Source: Natrinema versiforme (GTDB taxonomy: Archaea; Halobacteriota; Halobacteria; Halobacteriales; Natrialbaceae). From it: 64,000 nt of DNA. The notes beneath the pieces were generated by a model that was given only the letters and a program-made list of their open reading frames with translations, did no database searches and was not told where the DNA came from. Both the position numbers and the translations under genes were made by a program. This document shows, in pieces, positions 44,577 through 53,918 of this stretch (positions are counted from its first letter, which is position 1; each line of letters starts with the position of its first letter). The stretch lies in assembly GCF_005576615.1 (NCBI RefSeq), contig NZ_CP040330.1, forward strand, positions 3,224,001-3,288,000, read 5' to 3'.

Positions 44577-46304
44577 TCAGTCCGCCGGCTCGAGCGGCCG
44601 CGTCGTCATGAACTGGGAGAGATCGAACTCGGTCCCGAGGTCGGCGTCGGCGATCGCCTCGTAAGGCCGGTTGACGACGATGTCGCCGGCGGTGCTGTCG
44701 CCGATGCCGGGGACGGCGGTGAGTTCGTCCATCGAGGCCGCGTTGAGATCGAGCGGGTACGGGACGCCGGTCACCGAGCGGTAGCCGTGATCGACAACGG
44801 CGACGTCGATCGTCCGGCCGAGTTCGCGCTCGCCCGGGATGCCGACCAGTAGCGGGTAGGTGCCGAGCTGGCGACCGAAGGTCTTGCCGTCCTGATGGTA
44901 CTCGAGGTGGACGTTTCGGAGGACGGTTCCCGGCGGGGCGACCCGCTCGAGCATCGGGTTGTCGATCTCCTCGCGGACCTGCTGTTTGTACCGTTTGAAC
45001 AGGTTCTTGTGGTCTCTGGCGATCTCGGCCCCGGTGTCGGACATGTCGGTGCCGTCGAAGGCCATCACCTGCCGGATGTTGATCCGGCGGAGCATGTAGC
45101 CCTCGTCGTAGACCCGCTGGAGGAACTCGCGGTTGCGCTCGTAGGTCTCCTCGCGCTCGCCCTTGAGCCCGTGGAGGAGGTTGATGCCGGGGAGGAGCTT
45201 CGGAAGACGACGCGCCGCGTCGTCGCCGAAGTTCGGCGCTGTTTCCCTGTTCCCGTCGGGTCGCCACCCTGCCTCCTCGTTGACGATTCGGACGGCCTCG
45301 AAACACTCCTCGGCGGTGACGTTCAGGTTGTTCTCCTCCTGGACGACCGGATCTGCCGACTCGAGGCCGAACGCGGCCGTGTCGCCGGGCGTGTTGTGCT
45401 CGGCGATGATCCGGATCCCCTCGCGGCTCTGCTCGGGCCACTCCACGATCGTGATCGGGTTCATGTTGTCGAGGTGGAGCGTCTCGAGGTCGGGGGCGAC
45501 CTCGCGGATGCCGCTGTAGAGTTGGCGCAGGGCGTCGGGATTGGGCGCTTCGCCGTCGCCGCCGTAGGCGAGGATGTCGGCCTGTCGGCCGATCCGGAAG
45601 TGTTTCACGCCGTAGTTCGAGAGGGCGTCGACCTCGCCGACGACCGTCGGCGGCGGCCGGAACTCGGGGTTGCCGTAGAGCGGTTCCGTACAGAACGAAC
45701 ACCGGTAGGCACAGCCCCGCGAGGTCTCGAGTTCGCAGATGAGATACTCCGGGTGGTTGGGATGCTGTTCGACGATGAACGCGCCCTCCTGGGCCCACCG
45801 CGAGACCTCGTCGATGTCGCGCATCCGGTTGTTAAAGCCCTCGAGGCCGCTCTCGACGAGGTCGTAGACGGCGGCCTCGACGTCGCCTTTGGCGACGAAA
45901 TCGAAGTCCAGATCCTGCCGTTCGGTCTCGGTCGCGCCGGCGTTTTCGTCGCCGACGCCGAACTTGACGGGGCCGCCCATCAGGCTGGTGCCGCTCGCGG
46001 TCCAGGCGAGTTTGCGGACCTCGTCGGGTTCGGCGGGCGTGCCGCCGACGTACTTGCCGGGAACGGTCATGCCGCCGAGATAGAGCAGAAGGTCGGCCTC
46101 GTCGACGTCTCGCCAGTAGTCGGGTTCGTCGCGGAGCCGATCGATCGTGTGATAGGTGATCTGCTCGCGCGGGACGCCCGCGTCGACGAGCGCACCCGCC
46201 GCGTACCGCGGGTACGTCGAGATGTACGGCGGCACCCCGAAGTGAGCGGGCTCGTCGACGTAGCCGTCGACGATCGTCACCGACAGCGTCTCGGGGTCAG
46301 TCAT
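44577..46304 (-). CDS. Radical SAM protein with helix-hairpin-helix tail
   Basis: 575 residues. An N-terminal B12-binding-like region (about 1-180) precedes the cluster motif CAYRCSFC (Cys198, 202, 205) and a barrel with ILAYGGDGEAPNPD and LESADPVVQEENNLNV. A C-terminal HhH (about 515-540: LNAASMDELTAVPGIGDSTA) suggests nucleic-acid contact. The family is common in archaea, with no proven reaction that I know of. Confidence 0.85.
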   Translation of the reverse strand: MTDPETLSVTIVDGYVDEPAHFGVPPYISTYPRYAAGALVDAGVPREQITYHTIDRLRDEPDYWRDVDEADLLLYLGGMTVPGKYVGGTPAEPDEVRKLAWTASGTSLMGGPVKFGVGDENAGATETERQDLDFDFVAKGDVEAAVYDLVESGLEGFNNRMRDIDEVSRWAQEGAFIVEQHPNHPEYLICELETSRGCAYRCSFCTEPLYGNPEFRPPPTVVGEVDALSNYGVKHFRIGRQADILAYGGDGEAPNPDALRQLYSGIREVAPDLETLHLDNMNPITIVEWPEQSREGIRIIAEHNTPGDTAAFGLESADPVVQEENNLNVTAEECFEAVRIVNEEAGWRPDGNRETAPNFGDDAARRLPKLLPGINLLHGLKGEREETYERNREFLQRVYDEGYMLRRINIRQVMAFDGTDMSDTGAEIARDHKNLFKRYKQQVREEIDNPMLERVAPPGTVLRNVHLEYHQDGKTFGRQLGTYPLLVGIPGERELGRTIDVAVVDHGYRSVTGVPYPLDLNAASMDELTAVPGIGDSTAGDIVVNRPYEAIADADLGTEFDLSQFMTTRPLEPAD

Positions 46305-46581
46305 GGCTCCCGATAGCGCCTCGAGCGATAAAACGGTGACTACACGCCGTCGATCGATCGTTGCGAGCCCGACGCCGCCGGCCCGCCGACTCGAGGGCAC
46401 CGACTGCAGTAATTTAATGGATGAAGCGTTCAATTATCGTGACTAACTGCGAGGAGTGCCGTCGATCCGGCCCTCCGACTGGGATGCGCCGAGCCACAGC
46501 GCTCGGCTGCTCGATTCACCTCGCAATCCGACCCGCCGCGCTGCTGGTCACGACCCCGCCACGAGGGCCGTCTCGAGAGGT

Positions 46582-48012
46582 ATGATCCGGAACACGATCG
46601 TGCGCACGATGCTGTGTGCGAGTCTCGTCGTCGCACTCGTTGCGACGGCGGTTACCGCTGGAGCCGCGGCAACGGTCACCGCTGGCCCCGAACGCGAGAC
46701 GGTGACGGCCGACTCGAGCGCGACCGAGTCGATACTCACAGTACAGAACGACTCCGATGACCCGGACGACCCTGACGATCCGGACGACCCCGACGGCCCC
46801 GACGACGCTGATGATCCCGACGATCCGGATGGGACAACCGGGACGAACGAGACCACCAGTTCTGACGATACCGATGGGACAACCGGGACGAACGATACCA
46901 GCGGTTCTGACAGTCAGGAGGATCCCGATGATCCGGACGATCCGGACGACCCTGACGATCCGGCCGATACGAGCGATACCAGTGACTCGGACGACGCTGA
47001 TGATCCGAACGACCCGGATGACCCTGATGACCCAGACGATCCGAACGACGCTGATGATCCCGACGACACAGATGATCCGGATGATCCGGCCGATCCTGAC
47101 GATCCGGACGATCCCGATGACTCGGACACACCGGACGGCGCCGATGACTCGGCGAACGTCACCGAGCCCGCGGATTCGGCCGACTCGAGCGACGGGGCCG
47201 AATCCGACCCCGACGGCGGCCGCGGGGGACCGACGGCGGGCGATGGCGGCGGAAACGGCGCTGCCGTGACCGCGGACGGCGGGGACGCGACCGACACCGA
47301 GACCGAAGCGGCCCCCGACGAGTCGTCAGGGCCGAGTGAAGGGGCCAGCATCGCGCTCGCGACCCTGCTCACCGCGGCGGCCGCCAACGCGTCGTCGGTC
47401 GGGAACGCGACCGTCGTCGTCGGACAGTCGTCGTCGCTGCAGGGGTCGGTTCGCATGGCGACGGCGACACTCGAGCGGGCCGGCTCCGACGGCGGCTGGC
47501 GATATCTCGGCACGCTGTTTCGCTACAGCCGGTTCGACGATTCCGACCCGCTCGAACACGACTCCCGGCGGGAGATCTATCGAACCATCGCGGACGATCC
47601 GGGCATCAACCTCTCCGCGGTCGCGGCGGCGACCGACGCGTCGCTGTCGACGGTCCGACACCACCTCCGGATCCTCGAGGAGGAACGCCTGATCGAGTCG
47701 GAGAAGGTCCGCGGGGAGCGCTGTTACCGTCGCGCCGATACGACCGACGAGATCGATATCGCACTCCGGACGGCACTCGAGAAGCCGGCGACCCGTCGGA
47801 TACTCGAGACGCTGGCCGAACACGGGCCGGCACAGACGACGACGCTGGCGGACGAACTCGACCGGGACCCGAGTACGGTGACCCACCACCTCTCGACGCT
47901 GTCGGACGACGGACTCGTCGTCAGAGACCGCGACGGATCGGCGGTCATCACGCGGCTCGCACCCGGCGTCGAACGCAGCCTCGAGCATCGGGAGCCGCCG
48001 TCCTCGGACTGA
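46582..48012 (+). CDS. Secreted or membrane-anchored Asp-Pro repeat protein with two winged helices
   Basis: 476 residues. A signal/anchor helix (about 9-32) leads to an Asp-Pro-Asp low-complexity stretch (58-183) and a weaker hydrophobic segment (256-282). Two winged helices follow: 325-385 (DSRREIYRTIADDPGINLSA, then HHLRILEEERLIESEKV) and 395-465 (ATRRILETLAEHGPAQTTTL, then HHLSTLSDDGLVVRD). If the second segment spans the membrane, the DNA-binding domains are cytosolic and the Asp-Pro part lies outside. The family of membrane-tethered haloarchaeal regulators ends with LFRYSR(F/Y)DDSDPLEH before the winged helix, as here. Confidence 0.7.
   Translation: MIRNTIVRTMLCASLVVALVATAVTAGAAATVTAGPERETVTADSSATESILTVQNDSDDPDDPDDPDDPDGPDDADDPDDPDGTTGTNETTSSDDTDGTTGTNDTSGSDSQEDPDDPDDPDDPDDPADTSDTSDSDDADDPNDPDDPDDPDDPNDADDPDDTDDPDDPADPDDPDDPDDSDTPDGADDSANVTEPADSADSSDGAESDPDGGRGGPTAGDGGGNGAAVTADGGDATDTETEAAPDESSGPSEGASIALATLLTAAAANASSVGNATVVVGQSSSLQGSVRMATATLERAGSDGGWRYLGTLFRYSRFDDSDPLEHDSRREIYRTIADDPGINLSAVAAATDASLSTVRHHLRILEEERLIESEKVRGERCYRRADTTDEIDIALRTALEKPATRRILETLAEHGPAQTTTLADELDRDPSTVTHHLSTLSDDGLVVRDRDGSAVITRLAPGVERSLEHREPPSSD
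46753..47130. repeat. Degenerate Asp-Pro codon repeat
   Basis: GAC/GAT-CCG/CCC-GAC units repeat through the gene above, interrupted by TTGTNETTSSDDTD-like blocks. Both strands stay largely open. Slippage could change its length between strains. Confidence 0.75.
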
Positions 48013-48169
48013 GAGCGGTCACCGATCCGCCGTCTCGAACGCGTCATATGGAGGGAAATAACGCGTCCAAACGACCGGTCGGCAGATGCGCGACAGCGGG
48101 ACGTGGCCGATTCCTGCAGTCGTCGTGGGTGAAGCCAATGTTGATTAGTTCGGCACCCCAAGAGCCGAT

Positions 48170-48328
48170 ATGCCGCCGACGGAAGAAATCGTCTGTACCG
48201 ACGAGGACTGTTTTCTCGACATCTTCGAGAACCATTACACGTACGATGTCCCGGACGATTTCAGCGTCTCGGAGCTGTCGTGTCCGGTCTGTGGGGGGAC
48301 CGACTGTCTCGAGCGAGTCGAACTCTAA
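48170..48328 (+). CDS. 52-residue zinc-finger-like protein
   Basis: MPPTEEIVCTDEDCFLDIFE continues with VPDDFSVSELSCPVCGG and TDCLERVEL. Cys9/Cys14 with Cys38/Cys41 could hold zinc. It ends 205 nt before the Hsp20 gene. Codon use is normal, and the pattern is typical of tiny haloarchaeal zinc proteins. Confidence 0.65.
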   Translation: MPPTEEIVCTDEDCFLDIFENHYTYDVPDDFSVSELSCPVCGGTDCLERVEL

Positions 48329-48533
48329 CCGGTGGCCGTCCGCGCTCCCATCCCGGCGGGATCGACCCGGAACGGGCGACCTCGTCAGACGTTTCTTTTG
48401 AACTCGGCGAAAGGGATATGAACCGGGCTGTCATAACCGTCTGTACGGCCATCTCTGCCATGCACTGTCAAGCCCTTCTCTCGGTTCCCACGATCGCCGC
48501 CCGCGTCGCACGCACCGTCCGGGGTGACACCCC

Positions 48534-49043
48534 GTGACTCTCAAAGATCTCGGCAAATCGGTCGGCAGCGCCCTCTATCGTCAGGTCGGCCGCGCGAACG
48601 GTCGCGTCCAGAATCACCGATCGCTCCCCGTCGATATCCTCGAGAACGATACCTCGTATCGCGTCGTCTTCGACGCGCCCGGTGCCGAACCGGACGACGT
48701 GCAGGTCCGCTACCTCGAGGGGAACATCAAGATTCGCATCGACCGGTTCCGGCAGTTCCACGAGGGGTACGAGATGCGGTTCCCCGGCCGCGGAATGTCG
48801 CTGAACGGCGAAGCCGAACTCCCGACCGACGCCGTCGTCGATCCGGACGCCGGAACGGCTCGACTCAGCGAAACGGGCACGCTGAGCGTCGAACTCCCGA
48901 AGGATTCGGCGGTCGACGACACAGATGAGAGCCACGAAGCCGACGCGGCGGACGAACTCGAGGACCTCGCCGACGCCGAGACCGATCCGGAGCTCGGGCA
49001 GGGGACGGACGCGGAAACGGAACCGATCTCCATCGACGACTGA
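48534..49043 (+). CDS. Hsp20/alpha-crystallin-like chaperone
   Basis: 169 residues from GTG 48534, with a GGGGTGA about 6 nt upstream. The alpha-crystallin region (about 30-125) contains LPVDILENDTSYRVVFDAPG and the end TARLSETGTLSVELPK. The C-terminus is a long acidic tail without the usual I-x-I. Small heat-shock proteins hold unfolded proteins; GvpH-like proteins look alike, but no gas-vesicle gene is near. Confidence 0.75.
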   Translation: MTLKDLGKSVGSALYRQVGRANGRVQNHRSLPVDILENDTSYRVVFDAPGAEPDDVQVRYLEGNIKIRIDRFRQFHEGYEMRFPGRGMSLNGEAELPTDAVVDPDAGTARLSETGTLSVELPKDSAVDDTDESHEADAADELEDLADAETDPELGQGTDAETEPISIDD

Positions 49044-49061
49044 CTCGAACGGACGGACGCT

Positions 49062-50246
49062 TCAGTCCCGATCGAGCGCCATCCCCTCGACGACGTCGAA
49101 CGCCTCGTCGCCGTCGAACCGCATCGGATCGAAGGCGTCGATCCCCGCCCCGCCGAGTATTTCTTCCGCGAGTCGCTCTCCGATCGCCGGCGCACGCATG
49201 AAGCCGTGGCCCTGGAATCCGGTCGCGACGTACAGCCCCTCGTCGACCCGCCCGACCAGCGGATCTCGATCCGGCGTCGCCGTACAGAGACCGGCCCACG
49301 CCCGCTCGAGGGTCCCCTCTGCGACCCCGGGAACCCGGTGTGCGACCCGCTCGAGGAGGTCGTCGGCGAACGTCGGGTCCGCGTCGCGATCGTACGCGTC
49401 GGGATCGGCCTCCCGTTCTTCGGTGCCGTCGCCGGCGAGGAAGCCGTCGGCGTGGGGTCGCAGGTAGAAGTCGCCGCTCGCGTCGTAACACATCGGCTCC
49501 GCGAGGTCGCCGTCCGCAACGAGCGCCTGCACGCGGTAGGGTTTCATCGCGAGGGAGATGCCCGCGTCCGCGAGCAGCGCCTTCGTGTGCGCACCGGCGG
49601 CCACGAGCACCGCGTCGACCTCGCGGACCTCGCCATCGGGGTGGACGACCCGCGCAGGATCGGTTCGCACCTCGACCGGCGTCTCGGTCTCGAGGGTCGC
49701 TCCGGAGCCGGTCGCCGCGGCCGCGAGACAGGCCGTATACGCCGCGGGATCGGTGTAGCCCGCCCCGCCAGCGATGCCCGCGACGGCGATGTCGTCCGTC
49801 CGCAACGCGGGGAACCGGTCGGCGAGCGCGTCGGCGTCCATCTCGAAGGCGACGATCTCGTTGTCCTGCATGCGACGCACCTGCTCGCGGATGTCGTCGG
49901 CCCGGTCCGCGTCGCCGTCGCGGGCGAGCCAGACGTAGGGGCACTCGACGAACGGGAAGGTCTCGTCGCCCGAGAGCGCGCGGAACCGCTCGATCGCGTC
50001 GCCGGCGATTTCGGCGTCGAGCCCGTCCGCGAAGGCGTCGTAGCAGATCCCCGCCGCCCGCCCGGACGCGTCGTTCGCGACGGTGCCGCGGTCGTAGAGG
50101 GTCACGTCCGCGCCCTCGCGTGCGAGGTCGTAGGCCGCGGTCGCGCCGACGGCACCCGCGCCGACGACTGCCACCTCGAGGCCGGCACCCCGATCGGTGA
50201 AGGCGTCCGCGCCGACGGCCAACTCGGGTTCATCGGTCCCGCTCAT
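49062..50246 (-). CDS. FAD-dependent oxidoreductase, D-amino-acid/sarcosine oxidase type
   Basis: 394 residues. The FAD loop VAVVGAGAVGATAAYDLAR lies at about 25-43. The DAO-type core includes GRAAGICYDAFADG and ATPDRDPLVGRVDE, and the second FAD segment GLYVATGFQGHGFM lies near the C-terminus. The substrate (amino acid or glycine derivative) is not decidable. It ends convergently, 18 nt from the Hsp20 gene. Confidence 0.9.
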   Translation of the reverse strand: MSGTDEPELAVGADAFTDRGAGLEVAVVGAGAVGATAAYDLAREGADVTLYDRGTVANDASGRAAGICYDAFADGLDAEIAGDAIERFRALSGDETFPFVECPYVWLARDGDADRADDIREQVRRMQDNEIVAFEMDADALADRFPALRTDDIAVAGIAGGAGYTDPAAYTACLAAAATGSGATLETETPVEVRTDPARVVHPDGEVREVDAVLVAAGAHTKALLADAGISLAMKPYRVQALVADGDLAEPMCYDASGDFYLRPHADGFLAGDGTEEREADPDAYDRDADPTFADDLLERVAHRVPGVAEGTLERAWAGLCTATPDRDPLVGRVDEGLYVATGFQGHGFMRAPAIGERLAEEILGGAGIDAFDPMRFDGDEAFDVVEGMALDRD

Positions 50247-50666
50247 GGCCGCTCACTCGCAGGGGTGGTTCCGTGGGGTCGACTCGAAACGCGACCGCTG
50301 GGTGTCCTCGCGTCGTCGGGATCGGGTTGCATAGCCCCAACTCGGGACGGGGCCCACTTACCTCTGGGTGATTACGGCGCGAAACGTACCGCCATGGCTC
50401 GAGATGAAGAGTCGGGCGACCGGCTATTCGACGAGCGCAGGCGTCGCATCACAGTAGAGACGGGAGGAAGGGGGGGTACGACGGCAGGGACGAGCTCCAT
50501 GGTTCAGTGCCGCCTTTCCTGCCGTACGCTGATCTATCACGGTCTCATGCATACGACTGTCCCCAAAACGATTTGGGTCAGTGATCGAATCGGACAGCAC
50601 ACTGACTGGTCGGGCGAAGCGGGAGGTAGAGAAATGCAACTGCAATCGAAATCGGGGAGCCACGAC
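50247..50666. other. Intergenic region without a recognised gene
   Basis: 420 nt upstream of the oxidoreductase. An open frame from ATG 50394 exists, but its residues show no fold and it runs into the antisense of the next gene. GGGAGGAAGGGGGGG near 50461-50475 is a purine tract. Nothing else is seen. Confidence 0.4.
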
Positions 50667-50960
50667 TCACGTGACGTACAGCGAGCGCGCGATCACGAGG
50701 AAGCCGGCCAGCACCAGCAGGCTCTCGAGCAGGACGCCGGTCATCAACGGCACGGAGAGGAGTTCATACAGCATGCCAGCGAGCACCAGTCCGAGGGTGA
50801 CGAGGCCGAAGCCGACCGAGAGATAGCCCAGCGCCGGCTGTCGTGTCCGCCGGTAGGCCTTGTACGCGAAGAACGTGATAACGCCGCCGACGATGAGCAC
50901 AAGCGTTTTGACGATCGCGAGCGCGATCGCGGTCGGCATTACCGCGGCGTAGAACGACAT
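50667..50960 (-). CDS. Three-helix small membrane protein
   Basis: 97 residues. Helices at about 8-30, 42-62 and 72-92. The stretch VKTLVLIVGGVITFFAYKAY, then TRQPALGYLSVGFGLVTLG, is a conserved-looking haloarchaeal pattern I know from genes paired with HTH regulators, but no such partner is here. ATG 50960 is chosen; an ATG four codons upstream is possible. Function unknown. Confidence 0.75.
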   Translation of the reverse strand: MSFYAAVMPTAIALAIVKTLVLIVGGVITFFAYKAYRRTRQPALGYLSVGFGLVTLGLVLAGMLYELLSVPLMTGVLLESLLVLAGFLVIARSLYVT

Positions 50961-51116
50961 CTCTGTTCTCATTCGGATATTCAAGACCCGAACCAAGAAC
51001 CTTGCCGTTCCCGGAAACCGTGGTCCGCGTCAGCTATCCCCGCGCGGAATTGAACGTTCCGGTCGTTCGCCCTCGCGAGCGAAGGGTTTTGGAGTCGGCG
51101 ATCGGAGTGGTGGCAA

Positions 51117-51416
51117 ATGACACGATTGGTCGAACTCGAGGAGACGGGACCGCGTAAACTCGAGCCGTCGGATCTCGACGACGAGAAGGGAGATATCGCG
51201 GTCTGTCGGTGCGGGCTCTCGGACTCGTTTCCGTTCTGTGACGGGAGCCATCGGCGGACCCGCGACGAGGACCCGGAGACGACCTACGTCTACGAGGACG
51301 GCGAGCGGCGGGTCGTCGAGCGAGTCGCGACCGAGGACGAGTCAGTCGCCGACAGCGGCGGCGACGGCACTGGCGATACCGAACCCACCGATACTGGCGA
51401 CGGCGGCCTCGAATAG
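51117..51416 (+). CDS. CDGSH iron-sulphur protein
   Basis: 99 residues. The motif CRCGLSDSFPFCDGSHRRTR has the Cys3-His1 ligands of a 2Fe-2S CDGSH domain (about 30-46). A long Asp/Gly tail follows. CDGSH proteins carry labile clusters or electrons. It is convergent with the copper ATPase gene, 16 nt apart. Confidence 0.92.
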   Translation: MTRLVELEETGPRKLEPSDLDDEKGDIAVCRCGLSDSFPFCDGSHRRTRDEDPETTYVYEDGERRVVERVATEDESVADSGGDGTGDTEPTDTGDGGLE

Positions 51417-51432
51417 GCGACCCGACCGGCGG

Positions 51433-53916
51433 TCACCGCATCGAGCGCGAGGAGTTGAGCACGACCAGGAGGCTGCTCGCGGCCATCGCGACGGCGGCGA
51501 AGAGCGGGTTCAACAGTCCGGCGACAGCGAGTGGGATCGCGACCGCGTTGTAACAGAACGCCCAGCCGAGGTTCTGGCGGATGCGCCGGTGCGTGCTCGC
51601 GGCGACCGCGAGCGTTTCGCCGACCGCCTCGAGGTCGTCGCCGACGATCACCGCGTCGGCCGCGTCGGTCGCGAGCTGGGTTCCGCCGCCCATCGCGATG
51701 CCGACATCGGCGGCGGCCAGTGCGGGCGCGTCGTTGCTCCCGTCGCCGACCATTGCGACCGTCCCCCGCGTGCGGAGGCGGTCGACGGTCTCCGCTTTCG
51801 CCGCCGGCGGGACGCCCGCGAAGACCTCGTCGACGCCGTCGAGTTCGCGGAATCGCTCGGCGGCCGGCCCCTCGTCGCCGGTGAGGACGACGATCTCGCG
51901 GTTCGGCGAAAGCGTCTCGAGCGCCGCGTCGAGTTCCTCGCGTTCCGAATCGCCGACCGCGATGACACCGCGGGTCCGGCCGTCCCAGCCGACTGCGACG
52001 GGGATGCGACCGACCGCACGGGCGTCGGCGATCGGGGACTCGAGGGCGTCGGGAACCGACAGCCCGCGAGCGCGACAGAAGTCGGGATGGCCGACGACGA
52101 CGCGCTCGCCGTCGACGACGCCGCTGACGCCGCGGTCGGCTCGCTCGAACGAATCGACGGCTGTGGAGCCGTCGGCGCCGGCCACGGTACCATCGTCATT
52201 TTCGGCCTCGAGACAACCGCCGTCGGCCGCGGCGACGGGCGACGCTTCGACGATGGCGGCGGCGATCGGGTGCTCCGACAGCGATTCGACCGTCCCGGCC
52301 CGCCGGAGTAGCTCGTCGGAAGCCGTCCCGTCGACGGCGTGGACATCTTCGACGGCCATTTCCCCGGTCGTCAGCGTTCCCGTCTTGTCCAGCACGACGA
52401 CGTCGACGTCCGGCGCGTCTTCGAAGATCGTCTCCGCGGCGACGACGATCCCGCGCTTCGCGGCGGCCTGGACGCCCGCGGCGATCGCCAGCGGCGTCGC
52501 CAGCCCGAGCGCACAGGGACAGGAGACGATGACGACCGTCAGCCCGATCAGGAGGGCGGTCGACGGGCTCGAGCCGGTCGCGAGCAGGACGGCGGCCGTC
52601 CCGACGGCGAGGGCGACGACCAGCGGGACAAACACCGTCGCGAGCTTGTCCGCGAGCCGCTGGACGCCGGGTCGGGCGCTCTGGATCGACCAGAGCAGCG
52701 AGACGAGCCGATCGAGCGTGCTCTCGGCCTCGTCGCCGACCGCGAGGACGATCGGCGCGTCGGTGACGACGGTACCGCCGCGGAGGTCGTCGCCGGGGGC
52801 CTTCCGGACGGGGAGGGACTCGCCGGTGACCAGCGACTCGTCGATCGCGGCCGAGCCCTCGAGGACCTCGCCGTCGAGGGGGACCCGCTCGCCGGGGCGG
52901 ACAAGCAGCCGATCGCCGGGGTCGACGGCCTCGAGCGGGACCGTTTCGCCGCTCTCGAGGCAGGCCTCGTCGACCTGTCGTTCGGTCAGTTCCGAGAGCA
53001 GCCCCGTGGCGCGGCGCTTGACCGCCCGCTCGTAGTGGGTGCCCGCGGTGACGACGAGGACGACGGCGACGGTGACGTCGAAGTAGAGGTGACTCTCCCC
53101 GAGGACGATCGCGACCGCACTGTAGCCGTACGAGCCGAGCGCGGCCGTCGCGACCAGCAGGTCCATGTTCGGCCGGCCCGCCCGGAGGCTGACGGACGCG
53201 CCTCGAAGGATCGGATACCCGGTATAGAAGAGGATGAACGACGTGAACGCCCAGATGTTCGCCGACAGGAACGCGAGCTCGTAGCCGTCGAAGGCGACGA
53301 TTGGCTCGAGATCGAAGTAGGTCGGGTAGAGAAAGAGGACGTACCACACCATGACCATCATCCCGAAGAAGCCGCCGAGCAGCAGCCGAGTGAGCCCGTC
53401 GTCGTCCGGGTCGCTGTCGGCGGCCGATCGGTCGGCCGCGGTATAGCCGTAGCCCGAGATGATCTCCGGGAGGTCGTCGGCCGCGAGCCGGTCGGGGTCG
53501 TAGACGATCCGGATCGTGTCTGTCGCGTAACTCGCCGTCGCGCCCAGGACGCCCGCCTCGCGCTCGGCGACCGACTCGAGAAAGGCCTCGCAGGTCGAAC
53601 AGTGCATCCCGTCGACCGCGAGGAAGGCGTCCTCGCCGTCGAGATCGTCGAGGTCGCGGCCCGCTGTCGCGTCTGCCCCGTCTAGCCGGGATCGAACCGC
53701 CGCCTCGTCGGGGCCGTCGTCGCGTTGCTCGAGGGTTCGCGCGACCTCGAGACAGCCCCGACAGCAGTAGGTGCCGTCGACGGCCGGATCGGTGAGCGGC
53801 TCCGCGGGAGTCGGCAGGTCACAGAGGTCGCAGCCGTCGCTCCCGTCGGCCGGCGACGGCGAGGCGGGCGTCTGCGCGCGTTCGGACGATTCTGGGTTCC
53901 GTGAGTCTGAGCACAT
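51433..53916 (-). CDS. CcoI/CopA-like copper-transporting P-type ATPase
   Basis: 827 residues. The N-terminal cysteine pattern CDLCDLP (Cys29, 32) with YCCRGCLEV (Cys51, 52, 55) is the hallmark of CcoI/FixI ATPases, and a heavy-metal domain GMHCSTCEAF (Cys106, 109) follows. Helix 6 has SCPCALG, phosphorylation is at DKTGTLT, then SEHP and VGDGSNDAPAL. Such pumps supply Cu to cytochrome oxidase. ATG 53916 lies 2 nt after the TauE gene. Confidence 0.92.
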   Translation of the reverse strand: MCSDSRNPESSERAQTPASPSPADGSDGCDLCDLPTPAEPLTDPAVDGTYCCRGCLEVARTLEQRDDGPDEAAVRSRLDGADATAGRDLDDLDGEDAFLAVDGMHCSTCEAFLESVAEREAGVLGATASYATDTIRIVYDPDRLAADDLPEIISGYGYTAADRSAADSDPDDDGLTRLLLGGFFGMMVMVWYVLFLYPTYFDLEPIVAFDGYELAFLSANIWAFTSFILFYTGYPILRGASVSLRAGRPNMDLLVATAALGSYGYSAVAIVLGESHLYFDVTVAVVLVVTAGTHYERAVKRRATGLLSELTERQVDEACLESGETVPLEAVDPGDRLLVRPGERVPLDGEVLEGSAAIDESLVTGESLPVRKAPGDDLRGGTVVTDAPIVLAVGDEAESTLDRLVSLLWSIQSARPGVQRLADKLATVFVPLVVALAVGTAAVLLATGSSPSTALLIGLTVVIVSCPCALGLATPLAIAAGVQAAAKRGIVVAAETIFEDAPDVDVVVLDKTGTLTTGEMAVEDVHAVDGTASDELLRRAGTVESLSEHPIAAAIVEASPVAAADGGCLEAENDDGTVAGADGSTAVDSFERADRGVSGVVDGERVVVGHPDFCRARGLSVPDALESPIADARAVGRIPVAVGWDGRTRGVIAVGDSEREELDAALETLSPNREIVVLTGDEGPAAERFRELDGVDEVFAGVPPAAKAETVDRLRTRGTVAMVGDGSNDAPALAAADVGIAMGGGTQLATDAADAVIVGDDLEAVGETLAVAASTHRRIRQNLGWAFCYNAVAIPLAVAGLLNPLFAAVAMAASSLLVVLNSSRSMR

Positions 53917-53918
53917 CG

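Noticed and set aside
46753-47130. Short repeats taken for a CRISPR array
   Set aside because: Units are codon-level Asp-Pro repeats inside a long reading frame, without spacers.
50394-51053. Plus-strand ORF from ATG 50394
   Set aside because: Mostly antisense to the three-helix membrane gene; composition is charged and non-globular.
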